From contig JAJFKR010000019.1 in the NCBI GenBank assembly GCA_021773095.1, positions 1 to 64,000 on the forward strand: a DNA stretch of 64,000 bases, given 5' to 3'. The position numbers and the translations under genes were made by a program. A model generated the notes under the pieces. That model did not search any database. It saw only the letters and a list, made by a program, of their open reading frames with translations, and had not been told where the DNA came from. This document shows, piece after piece, positions 40,775-53,180 of this stretch. Each line of letters begins with the position of its first letter. The stretch's first letter is position 1. This stretch comes from Woeseiaceae bacterium (lineage in GTDB: Bacteria > Pseudomonadota > Gammaproteobacteria > Steroidobacterales > Woeseiaceae).

Positions 40775-41821
40775 ATGAAACCTGCCAATAACCTCCTTCC
40801 AATCGATGATCTCGACCGGGCCATCGTCAATCTGTCAGCTCGCATTAACGCCGCCACTTACGAATTGCTCGTACTCATTCGCGAGTTCGACGAGCGCGCC
40901 GGCTGGCTGAAGTGGGGCCTTGGTAATTGCGCCGAGTGGCTGCACTATCGCTGCGATTTCTCCATGAACGCTTCACGCGAGAAAGTCCGGGTGGCGGGCA
41001 CTCGCAATGAAACGGAACTCGTGTCATTTGCGTTGACGACAACGACGGCTCGAGTTGAAGAACGTTGCCGGGAGCTGCGTTGTGGAACTGTGGATTCACT
41101 CGATGACGCTCAGCGGGCTTTTGCCAATCGATCACTCCGAGTGAATCGAGATGCCGAGCGTGGAACGATGACGATCACCATTGAGCTTCCAACGGAGACT
41201 GGTGAGCTGGTAGCAAAGGCCATCGACAAGGCACGCGATGATTCCACACCGAAAGCGGAGTTTGTCGATGAGTCCTGGTCAGCCCGGCAGGCCGACGCGC
41301 TGGTATCGATGGCTTGTAGGAGCGCGCCTTGCGCGCGATTCCGCCCATGACCTCTGCCAGTAACGAGATCTCGAGCAGCCTAACGGCTGCCGCTACGCTT
41401 CGCGCGCTGGGCGCGCTCCTACAAACCTCCCCATTTAAAGCGTCAAACGACTCTGTTGTGACGGTCGAACGGCTGCTCATTTCCCGGCTGCCACCACGTA
41501 CGCTTTGTCGATGCCCATCATATACAGCACTGGTCGGCCGGTGGTGAGACAAGCCTCGATAACCTGATGTTGCTGTGTTCGCAGCACCATAAACTCATTC
41601 ACGAGGGCGGTTTTAGCATCGAGCGTGACTACCAGGATAAATGGTTCTTCAAACGCCCGGACGGACGGGCCGTTCCGGCTTGCGGTTACAGCACAAAAGA
41701 TACTATCGATGATGACGATGAGAACCTTTCCGATCTGATCAACAATCCCCCCGCTGGGGGATTATTGACCGGGATGAAAACTTTCGTTTCGGAACCGTCG
41801 CCACCGGTTTATTGGCATTAA
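40775..41821 (+). pseudogene. DUF222 / HNH endonuclease (13E12-like), interrupted
   Basis: The N-terminal part (40775-41313) encodes a DUF222 domain with LGNCAEWLHYRCDFSMNASREKV and ITIELPTETGELVAKAIDKA. At 41314 a REPIN starts and the frame runs to TGA at 41350. After it, VKRLCCDG (41442-41465) survives in another frame, and from 41462 the HNH half is again in the first frame: NGCSFPGC, VDAHHIQHWSAGGETSLDN, LLCSQHHKLIHEGG. The usual 30-40 residues between RLCCD and CSFPGC are missing. At least two lesions (insertion, frame-shifting deletion) make it non-functional as one protein. It could still express a DUF222 fragment. Confidence 0.85.
41314..41424. repeat. REPIN (two inverted GTAG-headed REP hairpins)
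   Basis: Terminal arms TTGTAGGAGCGCGCC (41314-41328) and its exact reverse complement (41410-41424), 15 bp. Each end holds its own GC-rich hairpin, GCGCGC-CTT-GCGCGC on the left and GCGCGC-TGG-GCGCGC on the right, preceded by the GTAG tetranucleotide typical of REPs moved by RAYT (tyrosine transposase-like) enzymes. It sits inside the DUF222/HNH gene. No RAYT gene is in this window. Confidence 0.88.
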
Positions 41822-42101
41822 CACAACCTCGCCAAGCCACTTTTCCTGAAGTTTTGTACGTCCGCTTGGCTGCGGTTTCAGATTATCCTCGGGAGACAAT
41901 GACGATAAATACAGTTGCAGTAGGAGCAGCAATCTGTAACGACTATTCCGCGGTAACGGCGCTGAGGGGCAGCAATACCGCCGAAAGCAATCGCAGAAGT
42001 GCTAGTATCTTGCCAGCAGCGGCAGGCTGCAGATGACCCAAGGCAGACATTAGCCATCTACTTGATCCGATCCTGATTTGGACCACGAAAGGGCACGATT
42101 T
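41822..42101. other. intergenic stretch without recognisable gene
   Basis: About 280 bases between the HNH remnant and the next gene. I see no protein similarity, RNA fold or repeat. A single GTAGGAGC (41920-41927) lacks the palindrome expected of a REP. Confidence 0.5.
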
Positions 42102-42569
42102 GTGACAAGACCACTGAAAGAGTACGCGTTAGCTGCCGAAATTATCGGGGCAATTGCCGTTGTAATTTCACTTATCTATGTGGGTGTCAGCGTCAACCAG
42201 AATACGAATGCAGTAATGGTTTCGAACCATCAAGCATTAGTTGCTTTGGATCAGGCTACGACCGATTGGTTCAAAGATCCTGATTTCGCTGCGACTCACA
42301 TAGTTGCTATGGATGACGTCACCAAATTGTCAGCCGTGCAACAGGCTCAGTTCACCTCGTACCTTGCCGACAAGTTCAATGCTTGGGAATTTGCATTTCT
42401 CACCCATGAAAGCGGAATGATGGAAGACAATATTTGGCAAGGTTGGGACGGTCACTACCGGACGCTGCTGCAACAGTCAGGAGGCCGATGGTTTTGGGGT
42501 GAGGGGCGAGAGGGTTTCTCACCTGCTTTCATAACCTATTTGGATTCGATATTGCCTGCTGCGGAATAG
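42102..42569 (+). CDS. single-helix membrane protein of unknown function
   Basis: About 155 residues. One N-terminal membrane helix (YALAAEIIGAIAVVISLIYV) followed by GVSVNQNTNAVMVSN and a soluble domain rich in Trp and Phe (DWFKDPDFA, FNAWEFAFL, WQGWDGHYR). Small proteins with this helix-plus-QNT start are common in marine gammaproteobacteria, but I know of no function. GTG 42102 (GGG nine bases upstream) is preferred; TTG 42078 is also open. It stands alone next to the broken HNH gene, so it may be accessory. Confidence 0.65.
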   Translation: MTRPLKEYALAAEIIGAIAVVISLIYVGVSVNQNTNAVMVSNHQALVALDQATTDWFKDPDFAATHIVAMDDVTKLSAVQQAQFTSYLADKFNAWEFAFLTHESGMMEDNIWQGWDGHYRTLLQQSGGRWFWGEGREGFSPAFITYLDSILPAAE

Positions 42570-42637
42570 TCCTTTGGCCGAACTACGTCCTTCACCGATG
42601 CTGATACCGACCGGCCGCTAACGAAAAATGCTGTCAC

Positions 42638-43120
42638 TCAAACCCGCTCATAGGTCCTGAACTCAAACGCGAATTCATTCGCCCCACCCGCAGCAAATCC
42701 CTCTCTGTCGACCAACTCCCAACTGTCTGCATCGATAACAGGAAAAAAAGCATCACCGTCAATCTCCGTTTGCACACGAGTAACGTGCAAGCGCCCCGCT
42801 TTCGGCAGGAATAAATCGTAGATCTGACCTCCACCAATGATCATGATCTCTTCCGCATCACCGGCAACAGCCAGAGCAGCGGCGGGAGAATCAACAACAT
42901 CACAACCCTTTGCCGTGAAGCCTCGCTGCCGCGAAATGACGATGTTTTGCCGCCCCGGTAAAGGACGACCAATGGACTCCCATGTCAGACGCCCCATTAC
43001 GATGGGTTTGCCCATCGTCAGTTGCTTAAAGCGCTTAAGGTCATCCGATATTTTCCACGGCAGTTCGCCCTGTACGCCGATTACGTTGTTCGCCGAGGCC
43101 GCGACGATAATACTGATCAT
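42638..43120 (-). CDS. folA: dihydrofolate reductase
   Basis: 160 residues. Regenerates tetrahydrofolate from the dihydrofolate that ThyA produces. Motifs: IIVAASANNVIGVQGELPWK, the Asp in SDDLKRFKQLTMGKPIVMGR, IGRPLPGRQNIVISR and EIMIIGGGQIYDLFLP. It follows thyA by 11 bases in the lgt-thyA-folA operon. Confidence 0.97.
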   Translation of the reverse strand: MISIIVAASANNVIGVQGELPWKISDDLKRFKQLTMGKPIVMGRLTWESIGRPLPGRQNIVISRQRGFTAKGCDVVDSPAAALAVAGDAEEIMIIGGGQIYDLFLPKAGRLHVTRVQTEIDGDAFFPVIDADSWELVDREGFAAGGANEFAFEFRTYERV

Positions 43121-43131
43121 GACGATTCCAG

Positions 43132-43926
43132 CTAGACCGCGACAGCGGCTTTGATGTGCGGGTGCGATTCATAGTTGAGGATCTCAAAATCCTCATATTG
43201 GTAATCGAAAATACTCTCGGGCCGTCGTTTGATGGCCAACCGCGGTAACGCCAGCGGTTCACGGCCCAGTTGCTCGTCAGCCTGCTCCAGATGATTGGAA
43301 TACAGGTGGCAGTCACCACCCGTCCAGACGAAATCGCCCACTGCGAGATCCGCCTGCTGTGCCAGCATATGCGTTAGCAAAGCGTAGGACGCGATATTGA
43401 ATGGCACACCGAGAAAAATGTCACAGCTGCGCTGGTACAACTGGCAGGACAGCTTGCCACCGGCAACGTAAAACTGAAACAGGCAATGACAGGGAGGCAA
43501 GGCCATATTCTCGATCTCGGCGACGTTCCAGGCGCTGAGCATGATGCGCCTCGAGTCCGGCGTCTCGCGAAGTTGCTGCACGATCTGCGAGACCTGGTCA
43601 ACAGAGCGGCCGTCGGGTGTTGGCCAGTTTCGCCATTGCACGCCGTACACCGGTCCGAGGTCACCGTTTTCGTCCGCCCAGTCATCCCAGATCGATACGC
43701 CATTCTCTTTGAGGTAACGGATATTACTGTCGCCTGTAAGAAACCAGAGAAGCTCGTGAATGATTGATCGCAGGTGCAGTTTCTTGGTGGTTACGAGCGG
43801 GAACCCCTCGCTCAGATCAAAACGCATCTGGTGACCAAACACGCTAACCGTACCGGTACCCGTACGATCACCTTTGACCGTGCCGTTATCGCGCACGTGG
43901 CGCATGAGATCGAGGTACTGCTGCAT
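43132..43926 (-). CDS. thyA: thymidylate synthase
   Basis: 264 residues, the E. coli-like length. It makes dTMP from dUMP with methylene-THF. Motifs: [40 protein letters not shown], the catalytic Cys in [33 protein letters not shown] and the C-terminal IKAAVAV. It starts one base after the lgt stop. Confidence 0.98.
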   Translation of the reverse strand: MQQYLDLMRHVRDNGTVKGDRTGTGTVSVFGHQMRFDLSEGFPLVTTKKLHLRSIIHELLWFLTGDSNIRYLKENGVSIWDDWADENGDLGPVYGVQWRNWPTPDGRSVDQVSQIVQQLRETPDSRRIMLSAWNVAEIENMALPPCHCLFQFYVAGGKLSCQLYQRSCDIFLGVPFNIASYALLTHMLAQQADLAVGDFVWTGGDCHLYSNHLEQADEQLGREPLALPRLAIKRRPESIFDYQYEDFEILNYESHPHIKAAVAV

Positions 43927-43927
43927 T

Positions 43928-44707
43928 TCAGGCCTTTACGTCCGCCCGATACGCCATCACCACCAGTATCAGGCCGGCCAGAATCATCGGCGCACTCAGG
44001 ATTTGCCCCATCGTGACCCACCCGAGCGCAAGGTAGTCGAGATGCGCGTCCGGCACCCGGTAGAACTCGACCATGAAGCGGAAGATGCCGTAGAACATCA
44101 GGAACATGCCCGAAACGGCGAGATAGGGGCGCGGCTTCGCCGAATAAATCCACAGGATCGCAAACAGCACGAAGCCCTCAAGTATCGCCTCGTAGAGCTG
44201 CGATGCGTGCACCGAGACGCCGTTTACGATAAACGACCATGCAACATCCGTCGGTTTCCCCCAGAGCTCGCCATTAATGAAATTTCCGATACGACCGAAA
44301 CCCAGCCCCAGTGGAACAATGGGCGCGACAAAATCCGTCATGCGCCAGATTGAGTGGCCGAGTTTGCGCCCGTACAACCACATCGCCGTCATAACGCCGG
44401 CCAATCCACCGTGAAACGACATGCCGCCCTGCGTGATCTTGAAGAGGTACAGCGGGTCGCTGACGAGCTGATCCCAGCCGTAGACAATCGCGTAACCGAT
44501 CCGTCCGCCGAGAATCACGCCCAACATGCCGTAGAACAGCAGGTCATCGACCTGTTCGGAGTTGACGGGGGAATCACTGCGATTGCAACGACGTTTTGCT
44601 AGCCACCAGGCCAGCAGGAAGGCGACAACGTACATCAGCCCGTACCAGCGTACTTTGACAGGTCCGAGCGCAAAAATGATCGGATCGATCTCTGGAAATG
44701 TCAGCAT
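43928..44707 (-). CDS. lgt: phosphatidylglycerol-prolipoprotein diacylglyceryl transferase
   Basis: 259 residues with seven membrane helices. The Lgt signature [18 protein letters not shown] is clear, with [13 protein letters not shown] and [11 protein letters not shown] (catalytic His/Arg region) before it. It modifies the lipobox Cys of lipoproteins such as the LolB and RlpA encoded here. It is first of lgt-thyA-folA and divergent from the YyaL-type gene. Confidence 0.97.
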   Translation of the reverse strand: MLTFPEIDPIIFALGPVKVRWYGLMYVVAFLLAWWLAKRRCNRSDSPVNSEQVDDLLFYGMLGVILGGRIGYAIVYGWDQLVSDPLYLFKITQGGMSFHGGLAGVMTAMWLYGRKLGHSIWRMTDFVAPIVPLGLGFGRIGNFINGELWGKPTDVAWSFIVNGVSVHASQLYEAILEGFVLFAILWIYSAKPRPYLAVSGMFLMFYGIFRFMVEFYRVPDAHLDYLALGWVTMGQILSAPMILAGLILVVMAYRADVKA

Positions 44708-44795
44708 GAAACCCTGCTAGTCGTCGACGGAAGACGAGTATCATAGTCAGTTTCCAGGGCGCGTCATAGTGGCCGCTGCAAAAGGAAGCTCAATA

Positions 44796-46852
<2,057 letters not shown>

Positions 46853-46856
<4 letters not shown>

Positions 46857-47380
46857 TCCCAGGTTCCATCGCTTTTCGGTGGAGACACAAACATCGTCCG
46901 CATCTTCTCGGCATACTCAGTTTGAACGGCGGTCAGGTCGCCCTCGACTGAAGCAATCTCATAGATCATCTGCAGCATTGAGTCGCTTTGCTCTCGCGAA
47001 AAACTGCCCTTGTTTCTCTCGGCCAGCTTGTCCAACTGTGCGCCAACCAGTTGCGGTGCCGCCAGCAGATGAGCCGCTGACCCGAGAAGATCGGAGGCTT
47101 CCCTGTTATCAAGAGAGAACTTCTCCGAGAACAGCTTCAGCAAGGCCTTTTTTTGCTCAGACGTCAGATCGCCTTCAAGCCTGGCAACTCCAACAATAAG
47201 TAATGCCGCAATGTGCAACGGTTCTTCGACCGAATAAATAGGGTCACCGTGGTATTGCTGTGACCAGGCTCTGCGCCTTCGCCAATGCCATGGATTAAGC
47301 CAGCCGATATCTATTCCGGCCCGATCCAGCAAATACAAAGTCGTGGCAATGGTCGTTAACAACCCCAATAAAATGTGCAC
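46853..47380 (-). CDS. membrane-anchored TerB-like protein
   Basis: 175 residues from GTG 47380, preceded by a strong GGGAGGT. A membrane helix at the N terminus ([19 protein letters not shown]) leads to a soluble helical domain, residues ~60-165: [57 protein letters not shown]. Two acidic helix-turn motifs ([10 protein letters not shown] and [10 protein letters not shown]) match the metal-binding sites of TerB domains. Similar to TerB in tellurite/stress systems, but no other ter gene is nearby. The open frame reaches 47548; that extension overlaps the gene upstream. Confidence 0.78.
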
Positions 47381-47397
47381 AGATGACCTCCCTAGTC

Positions 47398-47814
47398 CTA
47401 TGGCATTGATTGACTTCGTCGCTGTAACGCAGCTCCCAGTTGCGGAGAAACATAAAACTCCAACGGTCCCTTCAATCGAATTTGAAAATTGTGGCGACTC
47501 TCTTGTTCTTCTTTGAAGCGAATGCAGTCCCACGGAATCAATGTGCATTCGGGTGCTTTTTTCGGATCCGGTCCGCTGTACACCATCCAGAAGCCATCAT
47601 CATCCAGCGCTGCATCAATATAAGCAAACTCGTACAGCCCAAGCGATATTTTCTCGCCAGGAAAAGCAACAGACGATGGGCGCCGATTGGTTTCATAGCG
47701 CTTTGCGAGTTCACGCCAGTCACCCACGTATTTGGCAGGTTCAAACGAGAATGCGGCGACCGCAACGATTCCGAGAATCAAAATGACGCCTAGAGGTGAT
47801 GCCAGGAAGTCCAT
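47398..47814 (-). CDS. small membrane protein of unknown function
   Basis: 138 residues. One N-terminal membrane helix (LGVILILGIVAVAAFSF), then a cytoplasmic or periplasmic domain with W-rich stretches (YVGDWRELAKRYE, DDGFWMVYSGPDPKKAPE). No family recognised. It is placed 17 bases ahead of the TerB-like start and 24 bases after the M23 peptidase, so it is likely co-transcribed with both. Confidence 0.7.
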   Translation of the reverse strand: MDFLASPLGVILILGIVAVAAFSFEPAKYVGDWRELAKRYETNRRPSSVAFPGEKISLGLYEFAYIDAALDDDGFWMVYSGPDPKKAPECTLIPWDCIRFKEEQESRHNFQIRLKGPLEFYVSPQLGAALQRRSQSMP

Positions 47815-47838
47815 ACTATAAATAAGCCACGTGGATCT

Positions 47839-48819
47839 TTACGGATAAGCCGTTAGCGCATCGCCGGTCGCGGGAACAACGCTGGTCGAATTCGGACCTT
47901 TGAAAATAACCGGCAGCGACTGCACGGTCAAACCTGAATTCTTTTGCACCGAAAAATGTAAATGCGGTCCGCTGGTAAAACCGGTATTACCGGAATCGGC
48001 AATGTATTGTCCGGCACGCACGCGGTCTCCGGGTTTCACGCGTATCGAATTCCAGTTCAGATGCGCGTACAACGAAAACGTGCCATCGTCGTGCAGGATT
48101 CGAATGATATTCGCGGTCTCCCCATCCCGGGACAAGTCCAGTCCCCCACGAAAATTATCCGAGGCAACATCAAACACGATGCCGCCCCGCGCTGCGAGGA
48201 TGTCCGTACCTACCGGCATTGCAACGTCAACCGCATACACGCTGTCGAGTGTCTGATGGGTTGCCGCCTCCGGGTAAGCTTGTGTGATCGGAAAATTACG
48301 TCCTGCCGAGAACGGCGCCTGGTAGCCAGCACCAGCCTGATGCACGGCCGTCGGATCGCCGGGCATGTATTCGAATTGATACTCAACAAGCGGCGCATCG
48401 ACTTCCTGCAGGACCTCAAGATTCAACAGCAACTGGTCACTGCGCGGGTCGATAACCCAGCGTAAAGCCTGGTCTGGATGCGGATATGACACGCCGGTTA
48501 TCTCGACGAACTTCAGCCGAACTTCAACGGGCGCATGAAATTCATTGTGTGCGACGAACTCGATAGTCGTTCCAAGAACTTCATGTGTCACTGAAAACTC
48601 GGGTTCTATGAAACTGGTTTCCAGCTCAAGCACCTCGATTTTCTTCTCGTCCGTGGGCTTTCGATCCGTGTAGGTCCACTCGCCGTTCTCACCGCGGAAT
48701 TTGTACATCGTCTCCGCGGACGTGTAGTTGACGCTCAGCAGTGCCAGTACCGAGATCGACAAGATTAATCGGATTGCTACTGTTGCGTTACGACCCAAGG
48801 TCAGTGCGCCTCCAGCCAT
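47839..48819 (-). CDS. exported M23-family metallopeptidase with DUF4124-like domain
   Basis: 326 residues. A signal peptide (IRLILSISVLALLSVNYTSA), a DUF4124-like segment (MYKFRGENGEWTYTDRKP), a middle beta domain, and a C-terminal LytM/M23 domain: zinc residues in HQTLDSVYAVDVAMPVG and SGPHLHFSVQ, plus SLYAHLNWNSIRV. Zn peptidase acting on peptidoglycan cross-links or as an amidase activator. The start ATG 48819 overlaps the upstream protease by 32 bases; TTG 48798 is an alternative. Confidence 0.88.
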   Translation of the reverse strand: MAGGALTLGRNATVAIRLILSISVLALLSVNYTSAETMYKFRGENGEWTYTDRKPTDEKKIEVLELETSFIEPEFSVTHEVLGTTIEFVAHNEFHAPVEVRLKFVEITGVSYPHPDQALRWVIDPRSDQLLLNLEVLQEVDAPLVEYQFEYMPGDPTAVHQAGAGYQAPFSAGRNFPITQAYPEAATHQTLDSVYAVDVAMPVGTDILAARGGIVFDVASDNFRGGLDLSRDGETANIIRILHDDGTFSLYAHLNWNSIRVKPGDRVRAGQYIADSGNTGFTSGPHLHFSVQKNSGLTVQSLPVIFKGPNSTSVVPATGDALTAYP

Positions 48820-51586
48820 TGTCCTTACGATGAATTTCGTAGGCCGGCCAGTACTGTGTATCGAGTTTAAGCGTGATGACCTCTATGGTGCCGTTCCAGG
48901 TGACGGTTTTTAGACGCACCGATTCCTGGTGTTCGATGTCTTTCACGACATCGACGAATGCCTGCAAGTTTGGGGTCGGTGTTTCGTTCACCTCCACAAC
49001 GCGCCGTCCCGCCCAGAGGCCATAGCGCGTAGACGGTGAGCCGTAGTTAAAATAAGCGACATAAACGCCGTTGGTTGCAACACCACGTTGCGCCGCCATC
49101 GCGCGATGCGGGTCTTGCAACAATGCTCCTGCCCACGACATGGCCCGATCGATACCGCGCCCCGATAACGCCGCCGTCTTCATGGTGAGTTCCTGCACCG
49201 CATCATTACGCCAGACAGTGACCACAACTTCCGGCTTTTGCACAGCATTTTCGAGTGCTCGGTACGAAGTCACGACCTCACCATCGATCGCGAGAACCAT
49301 GTCGCCATTCCTGAGCAACCGGGCCGCATCAGTATCAGCGACCAGACGTGTGACGCTCAACGCTCTCCGTCGTACAGGATTATTCTCCTCCAGGCGCGCT
49401 ATCCATTCTTCGTCAACGCCCATCTTGCGAGCCGCAAACAGCGGCGCATAAACGAATTCTGCCTCGAGCGAATAAAATGGCCGGCCTTCCCTGACGGTAT
49501 CGAGGAATTGCGAAATCACTTCACTGCCAACACCACGATTGAACTGTGCGCCGTCACTGCCTGACTGCAGTACGAAACTTGACCAACTGGCTAATACACG
49601 ACCCTTTTTGTCAACCAGTACACCGTCATAATCCGTTGGCGCGGTTACCAGATCGATGCCTTCAATATTCGAATCGCGAAAGCGCAATGTTCTCGATAGT
49701 GGCAACAACAATGGATCGACTGACGAAACGGTACTGTGCTGATGCACGAGCTGATGATCGCCTTTGATGCCAACAACCCAAACATCGTCGCCAGGTTTCA
49801 ACGGTTTCGTATTGAATTCCGCGCTCCTGACTGGCGTATCGCCGATACTCCTCGGATCGTAAGATACGATGGCGAAATTGTGCAGCGGATGCAGTTGTTC
49901 GATTTTTCCCTCGACCTCAAGAGAACCAGCGAATGTGATTTTTACATCGCCAATTGCGATCGGCACGGTATTTCGATCAACAACCACATAGCCGCGCTCT
50001 TTATCAACGATGAGTCCCGTGCCGTAATAATTTCTTTCCGAAACACCGGATAATGTGTAGGGCAGATCGAACGTTACAACAACCAGTGATGGTGAGATTT
50101 TCTTAAGGCGCGGATCGTCATAGGATTTCAGCCGTGTGTTGCCAACCTCTATCGCCGGTGGCGGAGGGCCGTCGGCCAGTGCCCGACATGGCCATGATCC
50201 GGTACTGTCATCTCGAACGCATCGCCGCGCCGGAAACCAGACGCGGTCCATATCCAGCAATCGCACGACTGAATTTTGAGGATTCTCCATATTGACGTAG
50301 CGAACCTGAGCCCGCTCGCCGTCCGCGAGCTGGTTCAGCGCCGCTTCAAAATCATCCAGATCGTCAATCACTGCGCCATCCATCTCAACGATCACCGCGC
50401 CTCGGGGAATTGCAGATTTCGAAAACAGGTATCCCGGATTGGCAACGTACACACCGGTCGCCTGTCGGTTGTAATGTCTCGCTTGCTGATAGGACAGCTT
50501 GTTTACGATGCCATCACCGAATTCGATGTATTCATCCGGTGTAATTGAGTGCAAATCATCAACGCTGACTTTGCTGACGACAGTGCGACCGCCACGCTCG
50601 ACTTCTATTTCGATTTCCTGGCCCACGTGACCATCCAGTACGGCTTCCAGCGGAATAAATTCCGTGATCATTACGCCGTTGACTCGAATCAGAATATCGC
50701 CCGGTGCCAGCTTGCCCGTGGCGAATGACTTCGGGATGACCTGTTCAACGACCAGCATGCTCGTTTGACTGGAGTCTTTCGAACGCGCCAAACGTTCAGA
50801 CTCGGACGTTAGTCCCAATCGCTTCAACTCATCGAAGGGTTTGCTTTGAAAAGTGGTTTGCAGCGTGCCACGCAGCACCGGGTCCCCTTCCCGAATTTTC
50901 TGAAGTGCGCGATCGATACGATTCAGCGGCAGAAAGAAACTACTGGCCGCCGAGCTGTTCGCGCCCGCATTCAGTGCGACGACTTCGCCATCTATGTTGA
51001 CCACGGGCGAACCCGATGACCCACCCGAAGTACCCGACGCCGCCTGGTAGTAAAAGGTATTAAAGTCGTTGTACTTACCACGCCCGTAACTCGGTGCTTT
51101 GCGATCCAGCCTCGCGATCGTTCCTGCGAGAATGGAAAGTTGCTCGCCGGCATCGTTGCCGATCACCCTGATCTCTTTGCCGATCCCGGCACCGCCCGGA
51201 ACCAACGGCAGCTCTGCCGGTTCGATGTACTGCAGTTCCGCCGGGTCATAACGAAAAAAACCAAAATCATGAACGGGATCACGATAAACCGGTGTCAACC
51301 GAACCTCTTCATTATTCTGGAAGATCGCCTCGGCAATGACCGGGCCCGGTGTTACAACGTGACGATTGGTGAGGATAATTCCGCGCTCCGCATCGACGAC
51401 AAATCCGGTCGCTTGCGAAGAGGAGTTCCATTCCGTATCGAATGCTCGCGTGCTATCCACGCGTATCGACACCACGCCTGAGGAAATACGCTCAAGCGTT
51501 TCCGTCCACTCGGTGTCTTCGGCAGCTATCGCTGCCATGCTTGCGAGCAGCAAAACAGCTGCTGCCAGTATCCTGACCTTTGTCAT
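48788..51586 (-). CDS. two-module HtrA-like serine protease with degenerate second half
   Basis: 932 residues with a signal peptide (ILAAAVLLLASMAAIA). First module: trypsin fold with His76 (TNRHVV), Asp107 (PVHDFGF) and Ser191 (GGSSGSPV), then PDZ domains around 265-360 and 380-450. Second module from about 515: the same fold, but the triad is replaced, His by Asn (VVDRNTVP), Asp by Asn (PLHNFAI) and the Ser loop by PTDYDGVLV; PDZ-like domains follow at ~770-910. Known fungal NMA111-type proteases have this architecture with a degenerate second half. In the periplasm it likely degrades or senses misfolded proteins. Confidence 0.88.
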   Translation of the reverse strand: MTKVRILAAAVLLLASMAAIAAEDTEWTETLERISSGVVSIRVDSTRAFDTEWNSSSQATGFVVDAERGIILTNRHVVTPGPVIAEAIFQNNEEVRLTPVYRDPVHDFGFFRYDPAELQYIEPAELPLVPGGAGIGKEIRVIGNDAGEQLSILAGTIARLDRKAPSYGRGKYNDFNTFYYQAASGTSGGSSGSPVVNIDGEVVALNAGANSSAASSFFLPLNRIDRALQKIREGDPVLRGTLQTTFQSKPFDELKRLGLTSESERLARSKDSSQTSMLVVEQVIPKSFATGKLAPGDILIRVNGVMITEFIPLEAVLDGHVGQEIEIEVERGGRTVVSKVSVDDLHSITPDEYIEFGDGIVNKLSYQQARHYNRQATGVYVANPGYLFSKSAIPRGAVIVEMDGAVIDDLDDFEAALNQLADGERAQVRYVNMENPQNSVVRLLDMDRVWFPARRCVRDDSTGSWPCRALADGPPPPAIEVGNTRLKSYDDPRLKKISPSLVVVTFDLPYTLSGVSERNYYGTGLIVDKERGYVVVDRNTVPIAIGDVKITFAGSLEVEGKIEQLHPLHNFAIVSYDPRSIGDTPVRSAEFNTKPLKPGDDVWVVGIKGDHQLVHQHSTVSSVDPLLLPLSRTLRFRDSNIEGIDLVTAPTDYDGVLVDKKGRVLASWSSFVLQSGSDGAQFNRGVGSEVISQFLDTVREGRPFYSLEAEFVYAPLFAARKMGVDEEWIARLEENNPVRRRALSVTRLVADTDAARLLRNGDMVLAIDGEVVTSYRALENAVQKPEVVVTVWRNDAVQELTMKTAALSGRGIDRAMSWAGALLQDPHRAMAAQRGVATNGVYVAYFNYGSPSTRYGLWAGRRVVEVNETPTPNLQAFVDVVKDIEHQESVRLKTVTWNGTIEVITLKLDTQYWPAYEIHRKDNGWRRTDLGS

Positions 51587-51698
51587 AGTCTTCCTGAATG
51601 ATTCCGGGCTGACCGCCCACCCATACTACTCTCGACTGTCTCGGCACTCAGCGGTTCCCTATTTCAACAAAATCAGGAAGTAAGTGCGAACACGCGGA

Positions 51699-53180
51699 TC
51701 ACGTTTCTTCGGGTCTGTAGGCTAAATCCAGTTGCCGGGCCGCTTTGACATCGTCCAGGCGCCTCACTGGCAGGGTATAGGGCGCATCCTTGAATTCGGT
51801 GCCCTGTTTGGCGGCTGTCACGATTTCGATCATAGCCGTGACGAAATTATCCAGCGTTTCCTTGCTTTCGGTCTCAGTCGGCTCGATAAGCAGACATTCC
51901 GGTACCAGCAACGGGAAATAGGTAGTCGGTGCGTGATAATTCTTGTCGAGCAATGCCTTGGCGATATCCATGGCCGTCAGATTGACTGACTTCGCCTCAC
52001 GCCTTAGGGTCACGATGAATTCGTGACTTGCACGTCGCGTTGGGAAGGCCAGCTCGAACCCGGCGTCACGCAGTCGCGCTGCAAGATAGTTGGCGTTCAG
52101 CGTCGCGTACTCGGAGACACGTTCCATGCCGTCTCGGCCGAGCATGCGCATGTACACATACGCCCTTAACAAGACCCCGGAGTTACCCATGAATCCGGAC
52201 AAGCGGCCGATACTTTGCGGCAGATCTGCTTCGGATAGCCAGTTGTACACCGTCTCGCCACCAACCTCCTTACTCCCGACGACCGGTATCGGCATAAACG
52301 GCAATAATCGATCATTCACGCCAACCGCGCCCGAGCCGGGCCCACCTCCACCGTGCGGCGTCGAAAAAGTCTTGTGAAGATTCATATGGATGACATCAAA
52401 GTCCATGTCACCGGGTCTCACTTTGCCGAGAATCGCATTGAGATTTGCGCCGTCGTAGTACAGCAATCCGCCCGCTTCGTGGACGAGATCGGCAACCTCT
52501 TCGATACGGCGTTCGAATACGCCCAGCGTCGACGGATTGGTCAGCATGATGCCGGCCGTCTGCGGCCCAACGGCGGCTTTCAGGGCGTCGAAGTCGATAT
52601 CACCTTCAGGTCCCGTCGGTACTTCCCTGACGGCGCAACCGCACATAGTCGCCGTCGCCGGGTTCGTGCCGTGGGCGGCATCCGGGCAGATGATTTCTGT
52701 ACGCCCGTGATCTCCGCGCGCTTCGTGATAAGCCTTGATCATGGCGACGCCGGCAAATTCACCTTGCGCGCCGGCCATCGGTGTCAATGAAACACCTTTC
52801 ATGCCCGTGACATCTTTGAGCATTTCCTGCAATTCGAACATGCAGCTGAGAAAGCCCTGTCCGTGGCTGGAAGGAGCCAGTGGATGGCGGCCGGCAAACT
52901 CAGGCAACAGTGCCAGGGCGTTACATGCGCGTGGGTTGTACTTCATCGTGCATGAGCCGAGCGGGTAAAACTGCGTGTCGATCGAGAAGTTCATTTGCGA
53001 CAGGCGCGTAAAGTGGCGCACGGTTTGCAGCTCTGATGCTTCCGGCAGACGCGGTTTATCGTCTCGCAACATCGACTCCGGAATCGCTGATACTGCTGCA
53101 TCGGCAGGCGCTTGAGCGAAGGCGCGCCGCCCGGAGCGGGATTTGTCAAAAATCAGATTGCTGTTTGTCGGATCACTCAT
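51699..53180 (-). CDS. gcvPB: glycine dehydrogenase (decarboxylating) subunit 2
   Basis: 493 residues from ATG 53180, overlapping the peroxiredoxin stop by 8 bases. The P-protein half carrying PLP: the Lys in [20 protein letters not shown]. Also [14 protein letters not shown] and [11 protein letters not shown]. With GcvPA it decarboxylates glycine onto the lipoyl arm of GcvH. Split P-protein is the form found in many bacteria. Last gene of the operon. Confidence 0.97.
   Translation of the reverse strand: MSDPTNSNLIFDKSRSGRRAFAQAPADAAVSAIPESMLRDDKPRLPEASELQTVRHFTRLSQMNFSIDTQFYPLGSCTMKYNPRACNALALLPEFAGRHPLAPSSHGQGFLSCMFELQEMLKDVTGMKGVSLTPMAGAQGEFAGVAMIKAYHEARGDHGRTEIICPDAAHGTNPATATMCGCAVREVPTGPEGDIDFDALKAAVGPQTAGIMLTNPSTLGVFERRIEEVADLVHEAGGLLYYDGANLNAILGKVRPGDMDFDVIHMNLHKTFSTPHGGGGPGSGAVGVNDRLLPFMPIPVVGSKEVGGETVYNWLSEADLPQSIGRLSGFMGNSGVLLRAYVYMRMLGRDGMERVSEYATLNANYLAARLRDAGFELAFPTRRASHEFIVTLRREAKSVNLTAMDIAKALLDKNYHAPTTYFPLLVPECLLIEPTETESKETLDNFVTAMIEIVTAAKQGTEFKDAPYTLPVRRLDDVKAARQLDLAYRPEET

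Noticed and set aside
41920-41927. Isolated GTAGGAGC resembling a REP head
   Set aside because: No palindrome follows, so it lacks the REP structure.
41812-42036. 74-residue plus-strand ORF after the HNH remnant
   Set aside because: No similarity, no ribosome binding site and it begins within the previous coding remnant.
51587-51698. Inverted 8-mers CTTCCTGA/TCAGGAAG between the HtrA-like gene and gcvPB
   Set aside because: About 70 bases apart with no extended pairing or T-run; compatible with chance.
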